Source: Dehalococcoidales bacterium (lineage in GTDB: Bacteria; Chloroflexota; Dehalococcoidia; Dehalococcoidales; RBG-16-60-22). Taken from it: 6,605 nt of DNA. Position numbers and translations under genes: made by a program. Location of the stretch: contig DAOVRI010000095.1 of the NCBI GenBank assembly GCA_030628245.1, forward strand, positions 1 to 6,605, in the 5' to 3' direction. Shown one piece after another: positions 1 through 5,353 of the stretch; position 1 is the first letter of the stretch, and each line of letters starts with the position of its first letter. The notes beneath the pieces are model-generated. The model made no database searches. It was given only the letters and a program-made list of their open reading frames with translations, and had not been told where the DNA came from.

Positions 1-253
1 AGGTTATGACCAGCAGTATGCCAGCAAGTAGATCTTGCCGCCAGGACAGAATACAGCCGGCCAATGCGACTATACCAATCAGAAATAGCAGACTGCCCTC
101 TATTGACGTCGTTACAAAGCCCTGCGAAAGGGATTCACTAACGGCTCCACCAATTAGCATTGTTCCCCCGAAGACTGTTATGATAAGGCAGATTATTCGC
201 CCTGCCCATCTCATTCGTTTCGCAAGACGCTGGCTGTCTGCATTATTGACCAT
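1..253 (-). CDS. Small multi-pass membrane protein of unknown function, N-terminal part (runs off window)
   Basis: Read on the minus strand, an ATG at 253 opens a frame that stays open for 84 codons to the window edge. The start is supported by an AGAGG ribosome binding site at 261-265, 7 bases upstream. The protein begins MVNNADSQRLAKRMRWAGRI, a short basic cytoplasmic-looking head. It is followed by a hydrophobic segment at about residues 17-38, a polar loop, a second at about 52-70, a charged WRQD turn, and the start of a third at the edge. This suggests a small integral membrane protein, with at least three helices and no catalytic motif in the visible part. It resembles short uncharacterised membrane proteins common in anaerobic Chloroflexota, but I cannot name a family securely. 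A terminator separates it from the regulator upstream on the same strand, so it is probably transcribed from its own promoter. Existence of the gene is fairly sure; function is unknown. Confidence 0.72.
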   Translation of the reverse strand, partial: MVNNADSQRLAKRMRWAGRIICLIITVFGGTMLIGGAVSESLSQGFVTTSIEGSLLFLIGIVALAGCILSWRQDLLAGILLVIT

Positions 254-314
254 CTTTGGACCTCTTTCTGTATGTGAACTGCCCGGGTCAATACATCAAG
301 GGTTACCAATGCCA

Positions 315-344
315 ATCATAATACTTGTACAAAGGCAAAAGCAA
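315..344 (-). promoter_or_regulatory. Candidate sigma70-type promoter of the membrane-protein gene
   Basis: On the minus strand there is TTGCTT (339-344), an 18-base spacer, and TATGAT (315-320). The predicted start lies about 50 bases before the ATG at 253. The match is moderate (two mismatches in the -35, one in the -10). It sits where a promoter is needed, since the regulator's terminator lies further upstream. Confidence 0.4.
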
Positions 345-361
345 CGCCCGGTGAGTGGGGG

Positions 362-381
362 GAAAATCTAGCTAGGTTTTC
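362..381. promoter_or_regulatory. 20-bp near-palindrome, possible operator
   Basis: The sequence is GAAAATCTAG followed by CTAGGTTTTC. Nine of ten base pairs are symmetric, with only the T/G pair at 367/376 breaking it. There is no loop, so it is more likely a dimeric protein-binding site than an RNA hairpin. It lies just upstream of the candidate promoter of the membrane-protein gene. The half-site AAATCTAG also occurs on the minus strand at 1577-1584, right before the regulator's start codon, which may be coincidence. Confidence 0.35.
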
Positions 382-504
382 AGATATAACAAAAACCCCT
401 TTTGTTCAACGGACAAATGGCAAAGTAACAATCCGTCACATTGTTCATCGAGAAGAAATAGCTACTTTAACACTCCCTCCCGCCGTGGGAATTGGAAATT
501 ATTA

Positions 505-538
505 CAAAAAGAAACGCCTTCCCACTTTGGAGAGGCGT
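505..538 (-). terminator. Rho-independent terminator of the GAF-LuxR regulator gene
   Basis: On the minus strand, ACGCCTCTCC (538-529) pairs with GGGAAGGCGT (523-514) around a five-base AAAGT loop. The stem has ten positions with one mismatch and one wobble. It is followed by the T-rich run TTCTTTTTG. It lies about 50 bases past the regulator's stop codon and is oriented to end that transcript. Confidence 0.8.
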
Positions 539-587
539 CAGAATATCCGATTGTTGCCCTCAAAAATATGCCAATAGATAAACTATC

Positions 588-1577
588 CTAATCTGTTACT
601 TTCTGTTTTCCTCCCCACATGTTTGATTCCAAAAAAGTCGCGAGATTAACATCCTGGTTGGTAATCTTGAGTTTGCGTCGGATCTTTTCACGGTGGCGGT
701 TTATGGTAGCCCCGGATACACTTCGCATCTCGGCAATTTCTTTAGTGCGCATTCCGTTCCGAATCATGTTGCAGATAGCGATTTCGGTCGGTGTCATCGA
801 ATGGTAGGAGATGGACAATTGACTGATGAACGGCGAGGTGATTTCCTCGAGGTTAGTCTGGAGCATCTCTACGTATTTTTTCTGGGACGGGGGTAGTTGC
901 AAGGCAAGGGCGTTCAGGATCGGCATCAGGATTTTCTCGACGTTCATTTTAATGTCCTGGTGGATTTCCTGTTTCTCTTGCTCAATCCGGGTCAGGACTA
1001 ACCGCAAAGCGGTGTTAGCCTCCTGTAAGGCTTTGCGCTCCAGGGTTAATTGTTGGTTGGTCTCCTGCAATTCCAAATCCGCCGATATCCGCGTGGCTAT
1101 GGCACCAATCTGCTCGGCCACAGCATCCAGCAAGGCGCGTTCCTCTTTTAGAAAAGGACCCTCATCAGCCGGCGGGCATTCTTCCAGGTAGAAAATACCA
1201 CACTCACCCACGGCCTCGTGGTACATGTAAATCCGCGACGACTGCCGCCAGTTGGTCATTTTGAATTTGTCGCTCGTGTATGTTTTTCCCTTAAAGAAGA
1301 TCCGGGCGCAGGTGATTTCCGGATACTGCCATGAATGGGGCAGAAAATTCACGAGCTCCCGCAGAAGATCGTCAATAGAATAAAGATTGCGCTCGGCCAG
1401 TTGAGAAACCCCGTAAAGGCAGTTCAACTCCTTGATGCGCTCGCGTAGCGCGAACCCGACTCTGTCGGGCTCGGTTTCGGTGGGAAATGGGATTCGCCAC
1501 AAAAGCGCCAGGTCTTTCGAGGGAAAAGGCAGATGCTGACCTTCAGTGGGGTACGAAGAAGTTTTTTTATCTTCCAC
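588..1577 (-). CDS. GAF domain / coiled-coil / LuxR-type HTH transcriptional regulator
   Basis: This 329-residue cytoplasmic protein is a DNA-binding regulator with a sensory domain. Residues about 45-163 form a GAF-like domain opening with LNCLYGVSQLAE and containing WQYPEITCARI, a style seen in GAF domains of anaerobe sensor kinases. Residues about 165-215 are a heptad-rich coiled coil (LQETNQQLTLERKALQEANT). Residues about 258-318 are a LuxR/FixJ HTH (MTPTEIAICNMIRNGMRTKEIA, with the recognition helix around SGATINRHREKIRRKL). There is no receiver domain and so no phospho-acceptor Asp. Activation probably comes from a ligand or redox signal at the GAF domain, or from another protein. The start is GTG at 1577 with GGAGA at 1584-1588 as ribosome binding site. 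It is divergent from the NADH dehydrogenase operon, 166 bases apart, so control of that operon is the simplest guess. Ligand and targets cannot be read from sequence. The domain call is strong; the role is inferred. Confidence 0.9.
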   Translation of the reverse strand: MEDKKTSSYPTEGQHLPFPSKDLALLWRIPFPTETEPDRVGFALRERIKELNCLYGVSQLAERNLYSIDDLLRELVNFLPHSWQYPEITCARIFFKGKTYTSDKFKMTNWRQSSRIYMYHEAVGECGIFYLEECPPADEGPFLKEERALLDAVAEQIGAIATRISADLELQETNQQLTLERKALQEANTALRLVLTRIEQEKQEIHQDIKMNVEKILMPILNALALQLPPSQKKYVEMLQTNLEEITSPFISQLSISYHSMTPTEIAICNMIRNGMRTKEIAEMRSVSGATINRHREKIRRKLKITNQDVNLATFLESNMWGGKQKVTD

Positions 1578-1636
1578 TAGATTTCTCCGTCTGACTACCT
1601 GTTCTGGATAAGCAATTTACTGTGCCTAAAATAATG

Positions 1637-1651
1637 CCTATTTTTAATAGG
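1637..1651. promoter_or_regulatory. Inverted repeat in the divergent control region, possible operator
   Basis: CCTATT-TTT-AATAGG is a perfect six-base inverted repeat with a three-base centre. It lies midway between the divergent start codons and next to the candidate -10 of the regulator's promoter (1653-1658). This is a position where a bound dimer could affect both directions. Confidence 0.4.
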
Positions 1652-1652
1652 T

Positions 1653-1682
1653 AATATAAGTGCATTTATTCCGTATTTACAA
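1653..1682 (-). promoter_or_regulatory. Candidate sigma70-type promoter of the GAF-LuxR gene
   Basis: On the minus strand there is TTGTAA (1677-1682), an 18-base spacer and TATATT (1653-1658, one mismatch to TATAAT). Transcription would start about 70 bases before the GTG at 1577. It overlaps the candidate plus-strand promoter's -35, so the two directions could compete for polymerase. Confidence 0.4.
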
Positions 1683-1704
1683 CATTCATCCTATCAGGTA
1701 TTTT
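1676..1704 (+). promoter_or_regulatory. Candidate sigma70-type promoter of the NuoE-NuoF-HoxU-like operon
   Basis: TTTACA (1676-1681, one mismatch to TTGACA), a 17-base spacer, then TATTTT (1699-1704, two mismatches). The predicted transcript starts near 1711, about 33 bases before the ATG at 1744. The -10 sits inside the 13-base palindrome TATTTT-G-AAAATA at 1699-1711, so a repressor or activator bound there would act directly on this promoter. Confidence 0.45.
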
Positions 1705-1731
1705 GAAAATAGTCAAGCAGTCTTTCAATCT

Positions 1732-1738
1732 AAGGAGG
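1732..1738 (+). promoter_or_regulatory. Strong ribosome binding site fixing the NuoE-like start
   Basis: AAGGAGG lies five bases before the ATG at 1744. It decides this start over an in-frame GTG at 1660, which has no Shine-Dalgarno sequence and would add residues unlike the family. Confidence 0.85.
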
Positions 1739-1743
1739 TTAAC

Positions 1744-2235
1744 ATGCCGCCCCAAACGCTCGCTCAAATCGTGGAAGGACGTCGCAGTCAACCGAATCAA
1801 CTCATTGAAGTGCTCCAGGACGTTCAAAAAAACTACGGTTACATTTCCAAAGAGGCCATACAGACCGTGTCCCGCGACCTCGGCGTGCCGCTTATAGAAG
1901 TCTACCGGGTGGCTTCTTTTTATAAGGCTTTTCGATTAAAACCATCCGGCAAGAATGTCCTTACTCTGTGCATGGGCACAGCCTGTCATGTACGTGGCGC
2001 CCGCCTTCTCCTCGACCAGGCTACCGGGCAACTTGGAGTAAAACCAGGCGAGGTAACCTCCGATGGTCTTTTCTCTGTCGAGCATGTTAACTGCCTGGGT
2101 GCTTGCGCGCTGGGACCGATCGTTACGGAAAACGGGTCATATCATCACCATATGACACCCGGGAAGCTCCGTAAACTGATTAAGACCCTTGGCAGCCAGA
2201 AAACGGAGGATAAACAAGATGCCAAGGCTCAATAG
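1744..2235 (+). CDS. NuoE/HoxE-like thioredoxin-fold [2Fe-2S] subunit of a NADH dehydrogenase module
   Basis: This 163-residue soluble protein has the normal length of the 24-kDa/NuoE family. The N-terminal helical part (about 1-65) contains the family's NYGYISKEAI and VASFYKAF stretches. The C-terminal part is a thioredoxin-like ferredoxin holding a [2Fe-2S] cluster by C76 and C81 (CMGTAC) and C117 and C121 (CLGAC). In NuoE, HoxE and bifurcating hydrogenase subunits this cluster (N1a) sits beside the FMN of the NuoF partner, as an electron store or branch. It is the first gene of the operon and overlaps the next gene by 17 bases, which suggests translational coupling. The last 15 or so residues are charged and poorly conserved in kind. 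All ligands are present. Family assignment is secure; which complex it serves is not. Confidence 0.93.
   Translation: MPPQTLAQIVEGRRSQPNQLIEVLQDVQKNYGYISKEAIQTVSRDLGVPLIEVYRVASFYKAFRLKPSGKNVLTLCMGTACHVRGARLLLDQATGQLGVKPGEVTSDGLFSVEHVNCLGACALGPIVTENGSYHHHMTPGKLRKLIKTLGSQKTEDKQDAKAQ
2205..2210 (+). promoter_or_regulatory. Ribosome binding site fixing the NuoF-like start inside the previous gene
   Basis: GGAGGA lies eight bases before the ATG at 2219, within the last codons of the NuoE-like gene. It favours this start over an in-frame one at 2189, which has no such site and would add ten basic residues. Confidence 0.75.
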
Positions 2236-4072
2236 TTACCGCGAACTGGAACACCTGCGTGAGCAACTTCGGGAGCAGCGGCAAAACATCACCACTACGG
2301 TAATGGTGTGTGGGGGCACCGGTTGTCAGGCCTCCAATTCCCGGGCTGTCATTGACGCGCTAAGGGACGAGTTATCCCGGCAGGGACTGGACCAGAACGT
2401 GCGCCTGTGTGTCACCGGATGCCACGGTTTCTGTGAGCAAGGTCCCGTCATGGTTATTGAGCCGGGCAATGTGTTTTATTGCCACGTCTCACCGGAGGAT
2501 GCTTTCGAGGTCGTTTACCAGACCGTAATGAAGGGCGAGTTAATTGAGCGCCTACTTTATACGGACCCGGTTTCGGGCGAAAAAATTCGGACCGAGGCGG
2601 AGATTCCCTTTTACCGGGCGCAGGACCGGCAGATTTTATCCCAGAACCGCATGGTTGACCCCTGCTCAATCGAGGATTACATCGTGGCCGGCGGATATTC
2701 TGCTCTCACCAGAGTACTTAACGGTGTGGCTCCGGAGGAGATTATCAATGAAATTAAGTCCTCGGGGTTGCGGGGACGTGGCGGCGGAGGGTTCCCGACC
2801 GGACGCAAGTGGGGCGAGTGTCGGGAGGCCCCCGGGGATGAGAAATACGTAATTTGTAACGCGGACGAAGGCGACCCCGGGGCTTATATGGATCGGTGCG
2901 TGCTCGAGGGTAACCCACACCTGGTTTTGGAAGGCATGATGATTGGCGCCCGGGCTGTCGGTGCTCAGAAGGGATACATCTACGTCCGCAACGAATATCC
3001 GCTCGCGGTCAAGCATTCCCAAATTGCCGTTGAGCAAGCCCGTGAACTCGGCCTTCTCGGCGATAATATCCTGGGCTCGTCCTTTTCATTCGATGTGGAC
3101 ATTGCCCGGGGTGGAGGAGCCTTCGTCTGCGGAGAATCAACAGCTCTAATGGCTTCCATAGAAGGCAAAGTCGGCGAGCCCCGGGCCAAGGATGTCCATA
3201 CCGCTGTGGACGGTCTTTACCACAAGCCTACTACCCTTAATAATGTCGAGACCTGGGCTAACGTTCCAGCTATAATCTTGAATGGTTCATCATGGTTTGC
3301 CTCGAAGGGGACGCAAGGGAGTAAGGGTACCAAAATCCTCGCTCTAACCGGCCGCATCAAGAACACTGGCCTGGTTGAAGTAGCCATGGGCACACCTATC
3401 CGCGAAGTGGTGTTTGACATTGGCGGCGGCGCGGTCAACGGCAATATGATAAAGGCGGTTCAGATCGGCGGACCATCGGGCGGGTGTCTTCCGGTGGATA
3501 AATTTGACCTTGCGGTCGACTTCGACGCACTTTCCGAAGCCGGCTCTATGGTCGGTTCGGGTGGTATGGTGGTAATGGATGAGGAGACCTGTATGGTGGA
3601 CGTGGCCAAGTATTTTTTGACCTTCCTGCAAGACGAGTCGTGCGGCAAGTGTGTGCCCTGCCGGCTGGGAATTGACCGTATGCTTGAGATAATCACGGAC
3701 ATCACCGAAGGCCGGGGGAGACCGGAGCAGCTTGACCTCCTGGAGGAGTTGGGCGATACTGTTTCGCAGACTGCCCTGTGCGGGCTGGGTAAGACCGCGC
3801 CCAATCCGGTACTCACCACCTTGCGTTATTTCCGCCCGGAATACGAGGCGCACATCAACGAAAAGAAATGTCCGGCCGGGGTGTGCAAGGCCCTGATTAC
3901 ATACTCGATTGATCCGGACAAATGTACTGGCTGCGGTGTCTGTATACGCGAATGTATGTACGGGGCGATCACCGGCGAGAAAAAACAGGCTCATGTTATT
4001 GATGCCAAACTCTGTCAGAAATGCGGAATCTGCCGAAGCGAGTGCAAGTTTGATGCGATTCAAGTCGTCTGA
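2219..4072 (+). CDS. NuoF/HydB-like NADH-binding flavoprotein with extra iron-sulfur domains
   Basis: This 617-residue protein should oxidise NADH (or reduce NAD+) at FMN and pass electrons to iron-sulfur clusters. In order: residues 1-105, a thioredoxin-like [2Fe-2S] domain with C31, C36 (CGGTGC), C68 and C72 (TGCHGFC), plus a further C64; about 150-400, the FMN/NAD(H) fold with the glycine-rich RGRGGGGFPTGRKW (185-198) and CNADEGDPGAYMDR (213-226); about 380-460, the SLBB-like part; C475, C478, C481 and C521, the N3-type [4Fe-4S] cluster; about 551-617, a CPAGVC pair followed by two ferredoxin clusters (C569, C572, C575, C579 and C599, C602, C605, C609). This N- and C-terminally extended layout is that of HydB/HndC-type subunits of electron-bifurcating hydrogenases and related complexes rather than of respiratory NuoF. 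Its partners are the NuoE-like protein before it (17-base overlap) and the HoxU-like protein 17 bases after it. Bifurcation is inferred from architecture only. Confidence 0.94.
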   Translation: MPRLNSYRELEHLREQLREQRQNITTTVMVCGGTGCQASNSRAVIDALRDELSRQGLDQNVRLCVTGCHGFCEQGPVMVIEPGNVFYCHVSPEDAFEVVYQTVMKGELIERLLYTDPVSGEKIRTEAEIPFYRAQDRQILSQNRMVDPCSIEDYIVAGGYSALTRVLNGVAPEEIINEIKSSGLRGRGGGGFPTGRKWGECREAPGDEKYVICNADEGDPGAYMDRCVLEGNPHLVLEGMMIGARAVGAQKGYIYVRNEYPLAVKHSQIAVEQARELGLLGDNILGSSFSFDVDIARGGGAFVCGESTALMASIEGKVGEPRAKDVHTAVDGLYHKPTTLNNVETWANVPAIILNGSSWFASKGTQGSKGTKILALTGRIKNTGLVEVAMGTPIREVVFDIGGGAVNGNMIKAVQIGGPSGGCLPVDKFDLAVDFDALSEAGSMVGSGGMVVMDEETCMVDVAKYFLTFLQDESCGKCVPCRLGIDRMLEIITDITEGRGRPEQLDLLEELGDTVSQTALCGLGKTAPNPVLTTLRYFRPEYEAHINEKKCPAGVCKALITYSIDPDKCTGCGVCIRECMYGAITGEKKQAHVIDAKLCQKCGICRSECKFDAIQVV

Positions 4073-4089
4073 GAAAACGAGGTATTAAG

Positions 4090-4782
4090 ATGCAGCAATA
4101 TGTCAACGTTAACATAAACGGGGCCATCATTCACGCGGTTAAGGGGACCAGCGTTCTCGACACCGCCATTGAATATGGCATCTGCATTCCCCATCTGTGT
4201 CATGTGCCTTATCTGTCTGACATCGGCGCGTGTCGGCTGTGCATTGTCGAACACGTGGTCAACGGCCATTCTAATGTCGTAGCTTCCTGCACCTTGAATG
4301 TGGAGGAGGGTATGGTGATTATGACTAATACGGATAAAATCCGGAAACTGCGCCGTAACCTCGCGGAACTGCTGGTGGCCCAGGCCCCCAACTCCCGCGC
4401 TATTCAGGACATTGCCCTGCGCTGCGGGGTTAAAGAGGTACGGTATCCGTTTCGGAACGAGGACTGTGTTTTATGCGGACGCTGTGTGCGGGTTTGCGCC
4501 GAGATCTGGCAGGCACGGGCGATAGGCTTTGTCGGGCGAGGCAAGGACCGCCACGTGGACTATCCCTTCGGTATCCGCCCCGATTTCTGTAAGCAATGTG
4601 GCAGCTGCATCCAGCTTTGTCCTATGACCATTCCTCCCTGCGACGGCCCCATGAAACCTGGAGAGGAATACCTCTGTGGAAAATGCGAATCGCAGCTTAT
4701 GATTGCCGACGAGATGCCAGGCAGTTGCGTGTGGTGCCAACTGGGCGAAGGATTCGGCTGCGGACGCTATGTTGGGGTCTAA
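4090..4782 (+). CDS. HoxU/NuoG-N-terminus-like iron-sulfur subunit with a cysteine-rich tail
   Basis: This 230-residue soluble protein should carry electrons between the NuoF-like flavoprotein and a terminal partner. Residues 1-80 form a plant-type [2Fe-2S] ferredoxin with C37, C48, C51 and C67. The usual next motif of NuoG and HoxU, H-x3-C-x2-C-x5-C, is missing: where it should stand (about 97-113) the chain reads APNSRAIQDIALRCGV, with one Cys and no His. Two [4Fe-4S] motifs follow, C126-x2-C129-x2-C132-x3-C136 and C167-x2-C170-x2-C173-x3-C177-P. The tail (184-224) adds six more cysteines: C184, C196-x2-C199, C213-x2-C216 and C224. These could bind zinc or another cluster. The start is the ATG at 4090 with an ACGAGGT site six bases before it. 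It is the last clear gene of the operon, with no catalytic domain fused or following. HoxU-like is a description of layout, not proof of a hydrogenase partner. Confidence 0.9.
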   Translation: MQQYVNVNINGAIIHAVKGTSVLDTAIEYGICIPHLCHVPYLSDIGACRLCIVEHVVNGHSNVVASCTLNVEEGMVIMTNTDKIRKLRRNLAELLVAQAPNSRAIQDIALRCGVKEVRYPFRNEDCVLCGRCVRVCAEIWQARAIGFVGRGKDRHVDYPFGIRPDFCKQCGSCIQLCPMTIPPCDGPMKPGEEYLCGKCESQLMIADEMPGSCVWCQLGEGFGCGRYVGV

Positions 4783-4953
4783 AGTTATCAAAAGGGAATG
4801 AGAGTATGTCGGGAGGGCGCCCTGATTAGTGGGCTGTATTCGATATTTCTCGTCTGACTGTTTAAGGTATTACACAAAAACTCAGTGTGTGCAACCACGC
4901 AACGATTACCTGGTTTGCCATCTACCTGGAACCTATTTTCATTTTTCAATAAT

Positions 4954-5127
4954 CTATTTTTCTTGATAAATATATTTCAAAGTATTGTTGACCTTTTTCA
5001 TCAACAATATAAACATTACCATATCCATGAAAAGAATGTCAATACCCGGGTTATCGAATTTCCCTTCCTTGCTCATGGCATAATAAGCTGCTAGAATTGT
5101 GATACCGCCTGTAACATACCTCACAGA
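4954..5127 (-). pseudogene. Possible minus-strand gene fragment, hydrophobic, unidentified
   Basis: The minus-strand frame ending with TAG at 4954-4956 reads, in its last 58 codons, like ordinary protein: a hydrophobic GGITILAAYYAM stretch, a polar SKEGKFDNPGIDI loop, a second hydrophobic stretch (ILFMDMVMFILLM), then a basic tail ending YIYQEK. The frame stays open further upstream to 5292. That upper part is glycine- and proline-rich, lies opposite a better plus-strand frame, has no ribosome binding site, and begins in the hairpin element. It could be the end of a decayed small membrane protein or chance. I do not recognise a family. Confidence 0.2.
4983..5009. repeat. Nine-base perfect inverted repeat
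   Basis: TATTGTTGA (4983-4991) and TCAACAATA (5001-5009) are exact reverse complements, separated by nine bases. No T run follows on either strand, so it is not a typical terminator. It may be a protein-binding site or a chance pairing in an A+T-rich stretch. Confidence 0.4.
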
Positions 5128-5160
5128 AAATTGTTGTGGACGCCCCCTTCCCAGTCCGAA

Positions 5161-5250
5161 GTAACCGGGATGCTGGCCATATATGCCAAGCTGGCCCTTC
5201 AAGCCGACCAGGGGGCGGGCTGGCCGGCCCGGTGGGAAGACTTCGATTAA
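5161..5250 (+). pseudogene. Possible 3' remnant of a plus-strand gene
   Basis: Codons from 5161 to the TAA at 5248-5250 read VTGMLAIYAKLALQADQG followed by AGWPARWEDFD. Third positions are mostly G or C, as in the HdrD-like gene downstream, and the composition resembles a natural C-terminus. The frame is closed by a TAG at 5092-5094, and the stretch just before 5161 looks less protein-like. No ribosome binding site precedes the internal ATG at 5170, so a free 26-residue peptide is unlikely. The best reading is a truncated relic left by rearrangement. I cannot name the parent family, and chance cannot be excluded. Confidence 0.25.
5216..5231. repeat. G+C-rich 16-bp near-palindrome
   Basis: CGGGCTGGCCGGCCCG is symmetric at seven of eight pairs, the exception being a T/G pair. 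It lies inside the possible gene remnant ending at 5250 and may simply follow from that coding sequence. Confidence 0.3.
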
Positions 5251-5280
5251 GGCAGGTAAGTAATTGAATAAAACGGGACA

Positions 5281-5337
5281 GTTTAAAAACACTCTGTCAT
5301 TCCCGCGAAGCTTGCCCCGAGAATGACATTATTAAAC
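5281..5337. repeat. Nested inverted-repeat element (TGTCATTC...GAATGACA), possible REP/MITE-like remnant
   Basis: The inner arms TGTCATTC (5295-5302) and GAATGACA (5321-5328) are exact reverse complements around an 18-base centre that contains CCCGCGAAGCTTG. Outer arms GTTTAA (5281-5286) and TTAAAC (5332-5337) extend the symmetry. The GTCATTCCCGCGAA start resembles a type of short dispersed palindromic repeat seen in many bacterial genomes, here with a shortened centre. Only one copy is in the window, so its repeat nature is inferred. It sits directly before the ribosome binding site of the HdrD-like gene and would be part of its leader, or would separate it from what lies upstream. Confidence 0.5.
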
Positions 5338-5343
5338 AATATC

Positions 5344-5348
5344 GGAGG
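5344..5348 (+). promoter_or_regulatory. Ribosome binding site of the HdrD-like gene
   Basis: GGAGG lies five bases before the ATG at 5354 and supports that start. It begins only seven bases after the outer arm of the inverted-repeat element, so folding of that element could affect access. Confidence 0.75.
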
Positions 5349-5353
5349 CAACG

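Larger units (their letters stand above)
254..587. other. Intergenic region without a gene (334 bases)
   Basis: No convincing coding frame is seen on either strand. The region separates two minus-strand genes. Going along the minus strand it holds the regulator's terminator (505-538), a near-palindrome (362-381), a candidate promoter (315-344) and the membrane gene's ribosome binding site (261-265). The ten-base word TTGTTCAACG at 402-411 recurs with one change at 441-450, possibly as spaced binding sites, but this could be chance. Confidence 0.6.
4783..5353. other. Intergenic region (571 bases) of uneven composition with possible gene relics and inverted repeats
   Basis: No intact gene is convincing here. 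In order: a tiny ATG frame (4806-4829, MSGGRPD then stop) just after the operon; a perfect AGGGCGCCCT palindrome at 4813-4822; a strongly A+T-rich stretch at about 4925-5060 with a nine-base inverted repeat; a weak minus-strand frame (4954-5127); a G+C-rich stretch at about 5140-5250 ending in what looks like the C-terminal end of a plus-strand gene; and a hairpin element at 5281-5337. The abrupt swing from A+T-rich to G+C-rich suggests pieces of different origin. No good terminator for the operon was found; GCCC-8-GGGC near 4820 lacks a T run. Confidence 0.6.

Noticed and set aside
6..371. Plus-strand 121-codon open frame
   Set aside because: It lies opposite the minus-strand membrane-protein gene, which has a ribosome binding site and clear hydrophobic segments. 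The plus-strand translation has no such features and runs into non-coding sequence.
1602..1635. Sigma54-like promoter on the minus strand (AGGCAC...TTGCT) before the regulator
   Set aside because: GG and GC are 11 bases apart rather than the required 10, and the regulator gene and operon show no sign of an enhancer-binding activator.
1660..1743. Upstream GTG start for the NuoE-like gene
   Set aside because: It has no ribosome binding site. It would place the predicted promoter inside the coding region and add residues that do not fit the family, while AAGGAGG precedes the ATG at 1744.
2189..2218. Upstream start for the NuoF-like gene
   Set aside because: It would lengthen the overlap with the NuoE-like gene and lacks a good ribosome binding site; GGAGGA precedes the ATG at 2219.
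3344..4063. Minus-strand 239-codon open frame
   Set aside because: It is antisense to the NuoF-like gene, whose cluster motifs prove the plus-strand frame. The minus translation has no recognisable domain.
4885..5094. Plus-strand 69-codon frame in the A+T-rich part of the gap
   Set aside because: It has no ribosome binding site, a Phe/Asn/His-rich composition typical of A+T-rich non-coding DNA, and lies opposite the slightly more protein-like minus-strand frame.
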